This document shows positions 42,402 to 49,928 of a stretch of 55,436 bases of DNA, piece by piece. The stretch covers positions 1 to 55,436 of the forward strand of contig DASZRO010000020.1 in assembly GCA_035550055.1 (NCBI GenBank). Direction: 5' to 3'. A program made the position numbers and the translations under genes. How positions within the stretch are numbered: position 1 is the stretch's first letter; each line of letters starts with the position of its first letter. This DNA comes from Mycobacteriales bacterium. Its GTDB lineage: Bacteria; Actinomycetota; Actinomycetes; JAFAQI01. The notes beneath the pieces were generated by a model. The model had not been told where the DNA came from, did no database searches, and saw only the letters and a program-made list of their open reading frames with translations.

Positions 42402-42698
42402 TCACGAGGCGAGATACGTCGCGAGCAGGGTCAGTGCCAGTACGGCAAGCCACACATCAGTGAACATCCTGAGCCACCGCGGTGCGGTGCGAACGTCCAT
42501 GAACTGCTGAACGATGAGCCGCACCTTGACGGCTCCCAGCGCGAGCCCGATGACGGCGACGGTCGTGTTCGCCTTCGCACGTCCGGTGTCGAAGGAGATA
42601 GTGACTGCCCACGACGCGACGGTCAGCACGCCGGCGACCAGCCACGTGGTTGTCAGGCGATGACTCGGGTGGCTGGCTGAGCGTGATGGGGATGTCAT
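42402..42698 (-). CDS. Cytochrome c oxidase subunit IV-like small membrane protein
   Basis: A 98-residue protein with three predicted helices (TTWLVAGVLTVASWAVTISF, TTVAVIGLALGAVKVRLIV and a C-terminal VWLAVLALTLLATYL). The middle stretch VKVRLIVQQFMDVRTAP is typical of the short bacterial CoxIV/CyoD-like family. It is the last gene of a four-gene membrane operon and starts three bases after the CoxIII-like gene stops. No subunit I or II is encoded nearby. Confidence 0.75.
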   Translation of the reverse strand: MTSPSRSASHPSHRLTTTWLVAGVLTVASWAVTISFDTGRAKANTTVAVIGLALGAVKVRLIVQQFMDVRTAPRWLRMFTDVWLAVLALTLLATYLAS

Positions 42699-42701
42699 CA
42701 G

Positions 42702-43289
42702 TCACCGCATTACGTAGAGCACGACGAAGATCAGCACCCAGAGCAGATCGACCATGTGCCAGTAGATGCCGCAGGCTTCGGTGAGCCACCTGCGCGGATC
42801 CGGCTGGCGAAGCTCGCGGAGCGCGACTCCGAGAATGATCAGGCCGATGATGACGTGCAGCAGATGCACCCCGGTGAACATGAAGTAACAGGCCAGGAAG
42901 GTGCCCTTGCCGAGAGTGTGGCCGTCGTGGACTTCCACACTCCATTCCGCGATCTTGATGGCGACGAACAGCGCACCGCATCCGGCGCCCGCGCGAATCA
43001 GACGCGCGGCACGAGCCGGGTGATCGCCGGTGACTGCCCGCACACCGCCGGCGACGAACCACGAGCTGGTGAGCAGGACGAGCGTGTTCAGCGCACCGGT
43101 GGTGACGTTGAGATCGTGCTGCGCCAGGACGAAGGCCGCGTGCTGCTTGACCCGGTAGGCCATGAAGACGACGAAGTAGACGCCGAAGATGACCAGGTCG
43201 CCGAGCACGAAGACCCACATGTGAACGTCGCCCGGAATGCGCTCCTCATCCTCCGTCGCTGGTACGGCGAGGCCTGCGATCGCCGTCAC
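42702..43289 (-). CDS. Cytochrome c oxidase subunit III-like (CoxIII/NorE family) protein
   Basis: A 195-residue, five-helix membrane protein of the haem-copper oxidase subunit III family. Features include GDVHMWVFVLGDLVIFGVYF, LLTSSWFVAGGV, and FLACYFMFTGVHLLHVIIGL followed by GIYWHMVDLLWVLIFVVLYV. The GTG at 43289 overlaps the previous stop (GTGA). The short length and lack of the first two helices match the NorE-like branch. Family identity is clear; since oxidase subunit I is missing here, its partner is unknown. Confidence 0.85.
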   Translation of the reverse strand: MTAIAGLAVPATEDEERIPGDVHMWVFVLGDLVIFGVYFVVFMAYRVKQHAAFVLAQHDLNVTTGALNTLVLLTSSWFVAGGVRAVTGDHPARAARLIRAGAGCGALFVAIKIAEWSVEVHDGHTLGKGTFLACYFMFTGVHLLHVIIGLIILGVALRELRQPDPRRWLTEACGIYWHMVDLLWVLIFVVLYVMR

Positions 43290-44041
43290 GCCTGGATCGT
43301 CTCGCCAGCCGGTTGGGTCTCGATCGCCTGCCGCGTGGTGTAGATGAGCGCAACGAGGAAGACGCCGAAGATGAGCGTCCCCTCGTAGAACGCGAGCGCG
43401 CCGTTCCAGGCAAAGGGCCCGGTGCGGTAGATGAAGCACGGGATGGCGATGACCTCCGTGACGATCTGCCAGATGCCGACGTACGCCAGCCATCGCGGAT
43501 AGATCCCGTTCTTGTCGAGCAGGATTGCGATCGAGAGCACAAGGTAGTTAGTCGCGAAGCAGCCGAGTGAGCCGACGAACGTCAAAAAGGTCGTGTCGTA
43601 GAGGAGATGGAGCAGCTGCGGGTCGCGGTCAGGCCGGAATGCGCCGACGAGGAAGGAGAACGCTCCGAGCAGGCAGCCCGGGATTCCGCCGACCGCGAGC
43701 GTGGCGATGTAGCTGTAGGCGAGCACGGGGTTCACCGACATCCGCTTCATCTGATAGGCGACGAGTCCGCCGCAGATGCCCGCACCGCTGATGAAGATGA
43801 GCAGCAGCACGAACCCGATCTGGATTCCGGTGCGATGCGCGGCGAAGAAGTGGACCACGCCGGCTGTTGACTTCGTCGGCGACTGAGGTGGCATCACACG
43901 GGTGAGCGGGACGAAGACGATGCCGAAGATCAGGTAGAAGAACGGCATCACCCACCAGCACAGCCACAGGTCGCGATTGACCTTCGGTCGACGGAGCTTC
44001 TCTGGCTGTCCGACGACGGCGGCTGACGCGGCGCTCGTCAT
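43286..44041 (-). CDS. Six-helix membrane protein, paralogue of the upstream gene
   Basis: A 251-residue membrane protein with six predicted helices and no recognised family. The ATG at 44041 overlaps the previous stop (ATGA). It shares with its neighbour a QMKRMSVNPVLAYSY segment, a conserved AFRPDRDPQ loop after helix 3, IAILLD near helix 4 and TGPFAWNGALAF before helix 6. The two arose by tandem duplication. It is co-transcribed with the CoxIII-like and CoxIV-like genes, suggesting that they form one membrane complex. Function is unknown. Confidence 0.8.
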   Translation of the reverse strand: MTSAASAAVVGQPEKLRRPKVNRDLWLCWWVMPFFYLIFGIVFVPLTRVMPPQSPTKSTAGVVHFFAAHRTGIQIGFVLLLIFISGAGICGGLVAYQMKRMSVNPVLAYSYIATLAVGGIPGCLLGAFSFLVGAFRPDRDPQLLHLLYDTTFLTFVGSLGCFATNYLVLSIAILLDKNGIYPRWLAYVGIWQIVTEVIAIPCFIYRTGPFAWNGALAFYEGTLIFGVFLVALIYTTRQAIETQPAGETIQA

Positions 44042-44793
44042 GCCACACCGTCGATCTCGGCTTGCTCTCTCGCAATGGCACGGCGCAGCACGAAGAACAT
44101 GACGACCAGGAACGCGCCGTAGGACACGATCCGTAGCCAGAACGCGATGAAGCCGTTCCAGGCCAACGGTCCGCTGCGCATCGCGGCGGCGCCCGCGGCA
44201 GGAGCCATCAGGACCGAGATCACTACGCAGAAGGGCGTCACCCATTTCGGGAAGATCGGGGTCGCACCCGCGTCGAGCCACACCGCGATCGCGATGCACA
44301 TGCACTGCCCGATGATCATCCCCACCGGTGCGGTGAAGACGATCCAGGCGAAGTCGTTCAGCATCTGCGTGATGGCGGGATCACGATCTGGACGAAACGC
44401 CGCGATCAGCCAGAACAGGTCTGCGATCGCCAGGAGGGTCGCGCCGCTGACAACAGCCGACAAGTAGCAGTAGGCCAGCACTTGGGTGTCCGTCGCCATG
44501 CGTTTGAGCTGGTGCACGATCACGGTGAAGAACGGGACCAGCATGATTGCGCAGACGTTGAAGATGATCATGCTGGCGCGAATGCGATCGGTGTGCGCGA
44601 CGTAGAACTGCGCCACTCGGGTGGCCGACCAACTCGCCGGCATCGGGGGAAAGAAGCCCGGGAAGAGCAGGAAGGCCAGCAGCAGGAACCCGCCGAACAC
44701 CGCAGAGATCCAGAGACTGATCGATTGTGCTGCAGTCGATGCCGCAGGAGCGATCGCGCGGGTGGCTCGTAGCTCGCTGGTCGAGGTGTCCAC
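44038..44793 (-). CDS. Six-helix membrane protein of unknown function, first gene of a CoxIII/IV operon
   Basis: A 251-residue protein with six predicted helices. Shared landmarks with the next gene are QLKRMATDTQVLAYCY, AFRPDRDPA and SGPLAWNGFIAF. A soluble segment with ATRVAQFYVAHTDRIRA follows helix 1. It starts just downstream of two TAGCC-N4-GGCTA palindromes and a TetR gene on the same strand. I recognise no catalytic motif; histidines are few, so haem binding is not evident. Confidence 0.8.
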   Translation of the reverse strand: MDTSTSELRATRAIAPAASTAAQSISLWISAVFGGFLLLAFLLFPGFFPPMPASWSATRVAQFYVAHTDRIRASMIIFNVCAIMLVPFFTVIVHQLKRMATDTQVLAYCYLSAVVSGATLLAIADLFWLIAAFRPDRDPAITQMLNDFAWIVFTAPVGMIIGQCMCIAIAVWLDAGATPIFPKWVTPFCVVISVLMAPAAGAAAMRSGPLAWNGFIAFWLRIVSYGAFLVVMFFVLRRAIAREQAEIDGVA

Positions 44794-44809
44794 GGTCCCT
44801 CCTGGTGCG

Positions 44810-44845
44810 TAGCCGATCGGCTATGCGCGGCTAGCCTAACGGCTA
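44810..44845. promoter_or_regulatory. Double palindrome, probable TetR operator of the CoxIII/IV operon
   Basis: Two inverted repeats stand side by side: TAGCCGATCGGCTA (44810-44823) and TAGCCTAACGGCTA (44832-44845). They share arms TAGCC/GGCTA with a 4-base middle, and their centres are 22 bases apart, two helical turns. The second covers the tetR stop codon. They fill the 49-base spacer between tetR (44843-45454) and the first membrane gene (start 44793), where the promoter must lie. Cooperative binding of two TetR dimers is the likely reading. Confidence 0.75.
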
Positions 44846-45454
44846 CTCGCCAGGTGGTCGGCCGGGAATCTCGAACGTGCGGCGGGCGACCTTGAGCAGG
44901 GCCTTCCGGAGGGTGGCGTCGTCGAGATCGACGACCAGGGGGTGTACGAGCGAGACACCCATCGCGCCGGCGAGCAGCGCGACGGAGACGCGAGCCTCCG
45001 GGGTAGTGCTTCCGCCGATGAGCGTTCCGTAGATCTGCGTGAGGACGAACGTCAGTTCCTCGTCGCTGGCGAGCAGCCGGATCATCACCGGGTCGTTCTG
45101 TAACGCTCGCACCCATCGGCGACGTGCTACCGCCATGTCGACGACCGCGACGAGGAGCGCGGCTCTCGCCTTGGTTTTCGACGGCTCCCGCTGGGCGGTC
45201 TCTAGGGCAGCCTCGAGGTGGCGGAACTCGTGCTGGGCGACGGCTAGGACGATTTCGTCCTTCGTCTTGAACTGGTGGTAGACGGCCGCTTTCGTGACGC
45301 CCATGTGATCGGCGATCATCTGCAGCGACGTACCGCTCACGCCGTGCTCAGCGAACAAGGCGAGCGCGGCCTCGAGAACCCGCAGTTGGGCGGGGCTGCG
45401 CTCCTTGTCGCGCAACCGCCGGCTCGGAGGCACAGCGGCGGCACGCGTAGCCAT
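44843..45454 (-). CDS. TetR-family transcriptional regulator
   Basis: A 203-residue regulator. The helix-turn-helix is TSLQMIADHMGVTKAAVYHQF at about 42-62, preceded by a typical ERSPAQLRVLEAALALFAEHG helix. The ATG at 45454 is preferred over longer frames because the family domain begins soon after. It lies immediately upstream of, and on the same strand as, the CoxIII/IV membrane operon, with the double palindrome between them, so it most likely represses that operon and perhaps read-through from its own gene. Confidence 0.88.
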   Translation of the reverse strand: MATRAAAVPPSRRLRDKERSPAQLRVLEAALALFAEHGVSGTSLQMIADHMGVTKAAVYHQFKTKDEIVLAVAQHEFRHLEAALETAQREPSKTKARAALLVAVVDMAVARRRWVRALQNDPVMIRLLASDEELTFVLTQIYGTLIGGSTTPEARVSVALLAGAMGVSLVHPLVVDLDDATLRKALLKVARRTFEIPGRPPGE

Positions 45455-45507
45455 GCGCAGGACGTTACGACACCGGTCAGGCTCGTCGCCCCACGGCGTA
45501 CGAGGTG

Positions 45508-45732
45508 CTACTGCAGGTAGCCCTCGACCTCGCCGATCGAGCGCGCTTGCGCCTCGTCCGGGTTCTGGCCGGCCTCGCGGCGAGCCTGTCGCTGGCGCAG
45601 CAGGTCCCAGCACTGGTCGAGCTGTTCCTCGAGGTGTCGGCGGCGCTCGTGATTCTCACTACCGCCGGCGAGAGAGTGCTCCTCGTCGACGAGCGCCTTG
45701 ATCTGGCTCAGGATGTCCGCGTCCGTGGTCAT
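45508..45732 (-). CDS. DUF2630 family protein
   Basis: A 74-residue hydrophilic helical protein. It matches the small DUF2630 family by DILSQIKALVDEEHSL and RRHLEEQLDQCWDLLRQRQARREAGQNPDEAQARSI-like content. The ATG at 45732 is chosen because family members start at this point. There is no known function; members are common in actinobacteria as single genes. It stands alone between the TetR gene and the amine oxidase gene, on the same strand as both. Confidence 0.85.
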   Translation of the reverse strand: MTTDADILSQIKALVDEEHSLAGGSENHERRRHLEEQLDQCWDLLRQRQARREAGQNPDEAQARSIGEVEGYLQ

Positions 45733-45786
45733 CGTCTGCCTTCCGGGGTCAGCACGGTTGAGAATCCCACACGCACTGCGCACCCA

Positions 45787-45823
45787 AACACCTAGTTGGC
45801 GATTGGTATCCCGGACAGGTGTT
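45787..45823. terminator. Inverted repeat after the amine oxidase gene, possible terminator
   Basis: AACACCT (45787-45793) and AGGTGTT (45817-45823) are perfect complements 23 bases apart, in the spacer after the amine oxidase stop. There is no T-run, and the loop is long, so termination activity is uncertain. Confidence 0.3.
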
Positions 45824-45862
45824 CGGACTGCTGCCTGCGCCGGCCGAAACGACGCGCTGGTG

Positions 45863-47752
45863 TCAGTGGTGGCAGTGATCCGGCGGATCTATGTCGAGCG
45901 CCGGGTTCTCGTCGAAGAAGCCGTATGGCCGCAGCGTGAAGCCGGTGACCTCGACGGGCATCACCGGGAAGTCCTCGGGGCGTACGACGTGGGTGGAGCC
46001 GAAGGTGTGCCACAGGACCACGTCCGTGTCGACCACCGGTCGCTGCTTCTTCACCCACGTCGGCAGGCCGGTGTGTCCCGGATTCAGGTTGGCGTAGTCA
46101 CTCGCGGCATGAAGCTCCCGTGGGTCGTAGGCCGTGACCCACAGCGCGTGCGTCGCGAATGCGGCACGCCGGGCGACGTGGCTGTCGGGTGCGGCGATCA
46201 TCGTCGGCGTCGCGGCCGGGATGAGCTCGTAGGCAACCGGCTCGCCGACGCCGTTGTGAACGAGCGGGTTCGTGATCTTCCACCGGCGTCCTGTTGCGCT
46301 GTTGGCGTCACGCGGTCCCTCGGTCTCGACCACGGTCTCGGCCAGCTCCCAGGCGTGCCCGCCGGTCGGTGTGACCTCGGTCTCGACCACCCGGTTGGTG
46401 TTGCCGTCGATGTCGAGGTCGAGCCGGGCGCAGAACAGGTGCTGGTGGTGGGCACCGGCCAGCCCGGGCATGACGAGCCGGGTGCCGACCGGCGCAGTGC
46501 CGTCGTCCTTGGCCCGCTCGGTCTGGATGATCCCGGTGAGCTGCACCTCGAGCTGGATCTTCGCGTCCGTGTAGAAGTACCAGCGGAAGGCGTACTCGTA
46601 GTTGCCTGCGGTGATCACGCAGTTGACGACGAAGCGCCGGCTGCGCCGGGACTGCACGTCTCCCGAATGCAGGTCGGTGTGCTTCCACGCCAGACCGTGG
46701 TCCTCCTCGTGCAGGCAGATCGCGTTGCGCTGCACATAAGGGTTGCCCCAGTCGTCGGCCATGACGACGTCGCAGTAGGTGATGTCCCCGACGCAGTCGC
46801 AGCCGAGCTCCAGCGAGTTCACGAACTTGCCCATCGACAGCTCACCGGCGTCGAAGGTGTTCTTCCAGCGCGTGCTCGGCGACAGGCCGCCGTACGGGAC
46901 GACCATCTCCGACACCGACAGCCGGTGAGCGATCGATCGGCCACGGTAGGTGACGTTGTGGATCACCAGGCCGGTCACGGGATGCATGGTGAAGCGGAAG
47001 CTCCAGCCCTCCCACGACACGTGGTTGGTCTCGAGGGTGAACGACGTCCCGTGCGGCTGCGTGATCTCGATCGGCTTGGCCGATCCCCGCGGCGTACGGG
47101 CATGTTCGCCGTCGTACCGGCTCTGCGTCCGCGGCACTTCGCGGGCGTCGACGTCGAGCACGTCGATCACCTCAACGGTGTCGAGGTCGATCGTCGCGAC
47201 CAGTCCGTCGAGCGGGTGCGCGTACCCGTTGTCGGTGCGGTCCGCGCGCCAGTACGCGACCGCGCGGGCGATCCTTCGGGTCGTGCCGTCGGCGAGCAGC
47301 TCCCATGGCTCGTCGAACCGGCCGGCGGGCCACGGGTCGATCTGCACGCTGCTCATGTCCTCGACGCCACGGGCGGCGCAGGCGGCGATGAACCGCGGAT
47401 CGTTGCGGGCCGCCTCGCCAGCGGCGTAGAGCTCCATCGCGCCGTACGGCGGGTGTGAGTCGAGCACCTCCTCGAAGCTGGTGATCTCGCCGCGCGTGGC
47501 GGACACGACGACCACGTAGGCGACCCGGCTGCTCGGCGAGCGCAGCAGGTACTGCACGCGGCGATCCACCGGGGATCCCGGCGAGTGCGCCGCGAGCTCG
47601 TCCTTGTCTGGCTCGAACAGCGCGGCGACGTGGACGATCGTGTCGGCGGGGATCCGGGCGTCCGCGCGCCAGACCGCGGTTGCGGCGCGAACTTCGTCGA
47701 CGGTCAGCGGGTCGAGGGGGTGCGGCGCGGCGGCTGGGGCTTCGAAGGTCAT
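45863..47752 (-). CDS. Copper-containing primary-amine oxidase
   Basis: A 629-residue copper amine oxidase. The topaquinone precursor is Tyr385 in AGNYEYAFRW, the catalytic base lies in the NTFDAGELSMG motif, and copper ligands are the H-x-H of HHQHLFCARLD and the later histidine in STHVVRPEDFPVMP. It oxidises primary amines to aldehydes with release of ammonia and H2O2. The ATG at 47752 follows an aggaaa site; the frame upstream overlaps tatA and is not conserved. No signal peptide is seen, so the enzyme is probably cytoplasmic. Confidence 0.93.
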   Translation of the reverse strand: MTFEAPAAAPHPLDPLTVDEVRAATAVWRADARIPADTIVHVAALFEPDKDELAAHSPGSPVDRRVQYLLRSPSSRVAYVVVVSATRGEITSFEEVLDSHPPYGAMELYAAGEAARNDPRFIAACAARGVEDMSSVQIDPWPAGRFDEPWELLADGTTRRIARAVAYWRADRTDNGYAHPLDGLVATIDLDTVEVIDVLDVDAREVPRTQSRYDGEHARTPRGSAKPIEITQPHGTSFTLETNHVSWEGWSFRFTMHPVTGLVIHNVTYRGRSIAHRLSVSEMVVPYGGLSPSTRWKNTFDAGELSMGKFVNSLELGCDCVGDITYCDVVMADDWGNPYVQRNAICLHEEDHGLAWKHTDLHSGDVQSRRSRRFVVNCVITAGNYEYAFRWYFYTDAKIQLEVQLTGIIQTERAKDDGTAPVGTRLVMPGLAGAHHQHLFCARLDLDIDGNTNRVVETEVTPTGGHAWELAETVVETEGPRDANSATGRRWKITNPLVHNGVGEPVAYELIPAATPTMIAAPDSHVARRAAFATHALWVTAYDPRELHAASDYANLNPGHTGLPTWVKKQRPVVDTDVVLWHTFGSTHVVRPEDFPVMPVEVTGFTLRPYGFFDENPALDIDPPDHCHH

Positions 47753-47933
47753 CGGCAGTTTCCTGACGTGCGTGTCATGTTCGGCACGGCACAGGATCCC
47801 ATCTCCCGCGGCGGCGCGCAGCGACCCCCAGGGCGTGCCGAGGACCGCCCCCCTCAAAGTGATCCGAACGTAATGCGCCGACGAAGACGTCAGCGAGGCC
47901 GCGACTGCGCTGGCCCGCAACAGGAGGTACGTG
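47753..47933. promoter_or_regulatory. Divergent promoter region between the amine oxidase and tat genes
   Basis: This 181-base spacer must hold promoters for the minus-strand amine oxidase and the plus-strand tatACB genes. It contains TGACGTGCGTGTCA (47764-47777, 4-base outer arms) and a distant pair CGGCACG (47782-47788) / CGTGCCG (47834-47840). Neither is compelling. The strong AGGAGG at 47922-47927 is the tatA ribosome site and favours ATG 47934 over GTG 47931. Confidence 0.4.
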
Positions 47934-48125
47934 ATGGGTGAGTTCGGTCCCTGGCATCTGCTGATCCTCGCGGCTGTCTTCGTGGTGCTGTTCGGGGCCA
48001 AACGGCTGCCGGAGGCGGCACGATCGCTTGGCAAGTCGGCGCGCATCATGAAGAGCGAGCTGCACGCGCTGCACGACGAGACGCCCGCACCGGTCGCGGC
48101 GGCTCCGTCCGTCGAGGCGCACTGA
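47934..48125 (+). CDS. tatA: Sec-independent (Tat) translocase subunit TatA
   Basis: A 63-residue protein. One N-terminal helix ([14 protein letters not shown]) is followed by the FG hinge (Phe20-Gly21) and the amphipathic helix start [18 protein letters not shown], then a short acidic tail. TatA oligomers form the Tat pore for folded proteins. An AGGAGG site precedes the start. It is the first of tatA-tatC-tatB. The tail is short compared with housekeeping TatA proteins. Confidence 0.93.
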   Translation: MGEFGPWHLLILAAVFVVLFGAKRLPEAARSLGKSARIMKSELHALHDETPAPVAAAPSVEAH

Positions 48126-48132
48126 CCTCTCG

Positions 48133-48921
48133 ATGAGACTGCCCCGTCCGGCGCGGGCTGGCGTCCACTCCAGCCCCGACGGGCGGATGTCGCTCGAGCA
48201 GCATCTGCGAGAGGCGCGCCATCGGGTCTTCGTCTCGCTGGCCGCCGTCGCAGCCGCGACCGCTCTCGCGTACGTGTTTCACGCCACGCTGTTGCATGCG
48301 ATCGAACGCCCGTACTGCGGCCTGCCGTCGAGCGACCGGCTGGTCGGTGACCGGTGCACCCTCGTTGCTTTCGGCGTGCTCGATGCGTTCACGGTGACGC
48401 TGAAGCTCTCGCTGTACGCCGGAGTCGTCCTCGCATCTCCGGTGTGGCTGTTCCAGGCCTGGCGTTTCATCACCCCCGGGCTCTATGCGCACGAGCGGCG
48501 CTACGCCGTCTCCTTCGTGGTCGCGTCGATCACCCTCTTCGCGTTGGGGAGCGCGTTCGCGTGGCTGACGCTGGGCAAGGGGCTGCACTTCCTGCTCGGG
48601 TTCGCGCACGGCGGTGTGACCGCGTTGCTGAGCTTCTCCAGCTATCTCTCGTTCGTCGTCGCGATGGTGCTCGTCTTCGCGGTGTCGTTCGAGCTCCCGC
48701 TCGTGGTCGTCATGCTCAACCGCATCGGAGCGGTGTCAGCGCAGCGGCTGCGGAAGGCCAGCCGCGGCGTGCTCTTCGGCATCTTTGTGTTCGCGGCAGT
48801 CGCAACGCCGAGCCAGGACCCGTTCACGATGTCCGCACTGGCCGTCCCGATGTGCCTGCTCTTCGGTGTCGCGGTCCTCGTCGCCTCGCTGCACGACCGA
48901 CGAGTCGCGGCCGAATGCTGA
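48133..48921 (+). CDS. tatC: Tat translocase subunit TatC
   Basis: A 262-residue protein with six helices. Signatures are MSLEQHLREARHRVF at the N-terminal cytoplasmic face, TPGLYAHERRY after helix 2, SFSSYLSFV, and ATPSQDPFTM before the last helices. TatC recognises the twin-arginine signal. It starts seven bases after tatA stops and overlaps tatB. The N-terminal extension of about 18 residues before MSLEQHL may not be translated; ATG at 48187 is an alternative. Confidence 0.93.
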   Translation: MRLPRPARAGVHSSPDGRMSLEQHLREARHRVFVSLAAVAAATALAYVFHATLLHAIERPYCGLPSSDRLVGDRCTLVAFGVLDAFTVTLKLSLYAGVVLASPVWLFQAWRFITPGLYAHERRYAVSFVVASITLFALGSAFAWLTLGKGLHFLLGFAHGGVTALLSFSSYLSFVVAMVLVFAVSFELPLVVVMLNRIGAVSAQRLRKASRGVLFGIFVFAAVATPSQDPFTMSALAVPMCLLFGVAVLVASLHDRRVAAEC

Positions 48922-49160
48922 GCAACGTCGGGCTGCCGGAAGTGCTGTTGCTCGCCGTGATCGGCTTGCTGGTCTTCGGTCCCGAGCGACTACCGAAGGC
49001 GGCCGCGGAGGCGGGCCGCTTGCTCCGGCAGCTCCGGCAGCTCGCACACAACGCGAAGGCTGAGCTGGCGAGCGAGCTCGGCCCTGAGCTCGCCGACCTC
49101 GACCTCGAATCACTGCATCCGCGCCGGCTCGTCGAGGAGCACGTCTTCAAAGACGGTTGA
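48915..49160 (+). CDS. tatB: Tat translocase subunit TatB-like
   Basis: An 81-residue protein. The N-terminal helix (LPEVLLLAVIGLLVF) is followed by GPERLPKAAAEAGRLLRQL; the glutamate/proline pattern in FGPERLP is the TatB mark that separates it from TatA. It overlaps the tatC end by seven bases. It would receive the substrate from TatC. The hydrophilic tail is short (about 60 residues) for TatB. Actinobacterial tatB usually lies elsewhere on the chromosome, away from tatA-tatC. Confidence 0.85.
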   Translation: MLSNVGLPEVLLLAVIGLLVFGPERLPKAAAEAGRLLRQLRQLAHNAKAELASELGPELADLDLESLHPRRLVEEHVFKDG

Positions 49161-49223
49161 TCCGATTCCCTCTCGGCGACGAATCCACAGTGTTCCTATC
49201 GGGACAGTCGACTAGGAGGCACG

Positions 49224-49928
49224 GTGTCAGATTCCATCGACGGCGCCGCGATGTCGAGCCTCATGGAAGAGTCGCAAGACCTCCATGCGGACGCGATGCG
49301 CGAGAGCCGTCTTCAGCTCGACGACTATGTGGCTGCAGCCAAGGCTTCGTCATCCGGCAACGACGTTGCCGTCCTGCAGACCGCGGCTTCGATCGAGAAC
49401 CTGGCCGTCGCGACGTACGGCGTCGCACTCGGCCTGCCGTTCATCGGTGGATCGTCGGCGAACGGTGTGGTCAAGGCGTTCGCCCAGATGACGATGAAGC
49501 AGCACCAGGACCACGCAGAGGGCTTCAACGCGGCGGTCACCAACCTCGGTGGCAAGCCGCAGAACAGTCCGGACCCGAAGTACCTCGCTTACGTCAACTC
49601 CCAGAAGCCGAAGCTGACCAACGCCGGGGCTGTCGTCGGACTGGCCATCGCTCTCGAAGACGTTGCGGCGCAGACCTACACCAAGAACGTGTCGCAGGTC
49701 TCCACCGGCGATCTCCGGCAGCTGTTTGCGGGCGTCGCCGGCGTCGAGGCCCAGCACAAGGCGATTCTCCTTGCGGTCCAGGCCCTCCTTGCCGGTGGCG
49801 CACCGCAGCTGATCGCGCTTCCGCCGAACCTCGGCAAGCTGCCGAAGGCGGCCGGCAGCGTCGGCTTCCCCGACGCCTTCTACCCGACCAAGTCGGCCTC
49901 CCCGGCCAGTGAAGGAGCCGTCAAGTGA
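49224..49928 (+). CDS. Ferritin-like domain protein, cytoplasmic
   Basis: A 234-residue, four-helix-bundle protein. Metal-ligand-like residues are spaced as in ferritin-like folds: Glu58 (SIENLAV), His94/His97 (KQHQDHAE), Glu145 (ALEDVAAQ), and Glu175/His178 (VEAQH). No signal peptide is present. A GTG at 49224 with AGGAGG four bases ahead is used. It is coupled to a second, exported paralogue by GTGA overlap. Iron or another dinuclear metal centre is likely; the reaction is unknown. Confidence 0.82.
   Translation: MSDSIDGAAMSSLMEESQDLHADAMRESRLQLDDYVAAAKASSSGNDVAVLQTAASIENLAVATYGVALGLPFIGGSSANGVVKAFAQMTMKQHQDHAEGFNAAVTNLGGKPQNSPDPKYLAYVNSQKPKLTNAGAVVGLAIALEDVAAQTYTKNVSQVSTGDLRQLFAGVAGVEAQHKAILLAVQALLAGGAPQLIALPPNLGKLPKAAGSVGFPDAFYPTKSASPASEGAVK

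Noticed and set aside
42702-43289. Nitric oxide reductase accessory NorE
   Set aside because: The CoxIII fold fits NorE, but no norB/norC-like genes are nearby, so only the family name is given.
47753-48049. N-terminal extension of the amine oxidase to 48049
   Set aside because: It overlaps tatA antisense, and the ATG at 47752 has a good aggaaa ribosome site at the expected distance.
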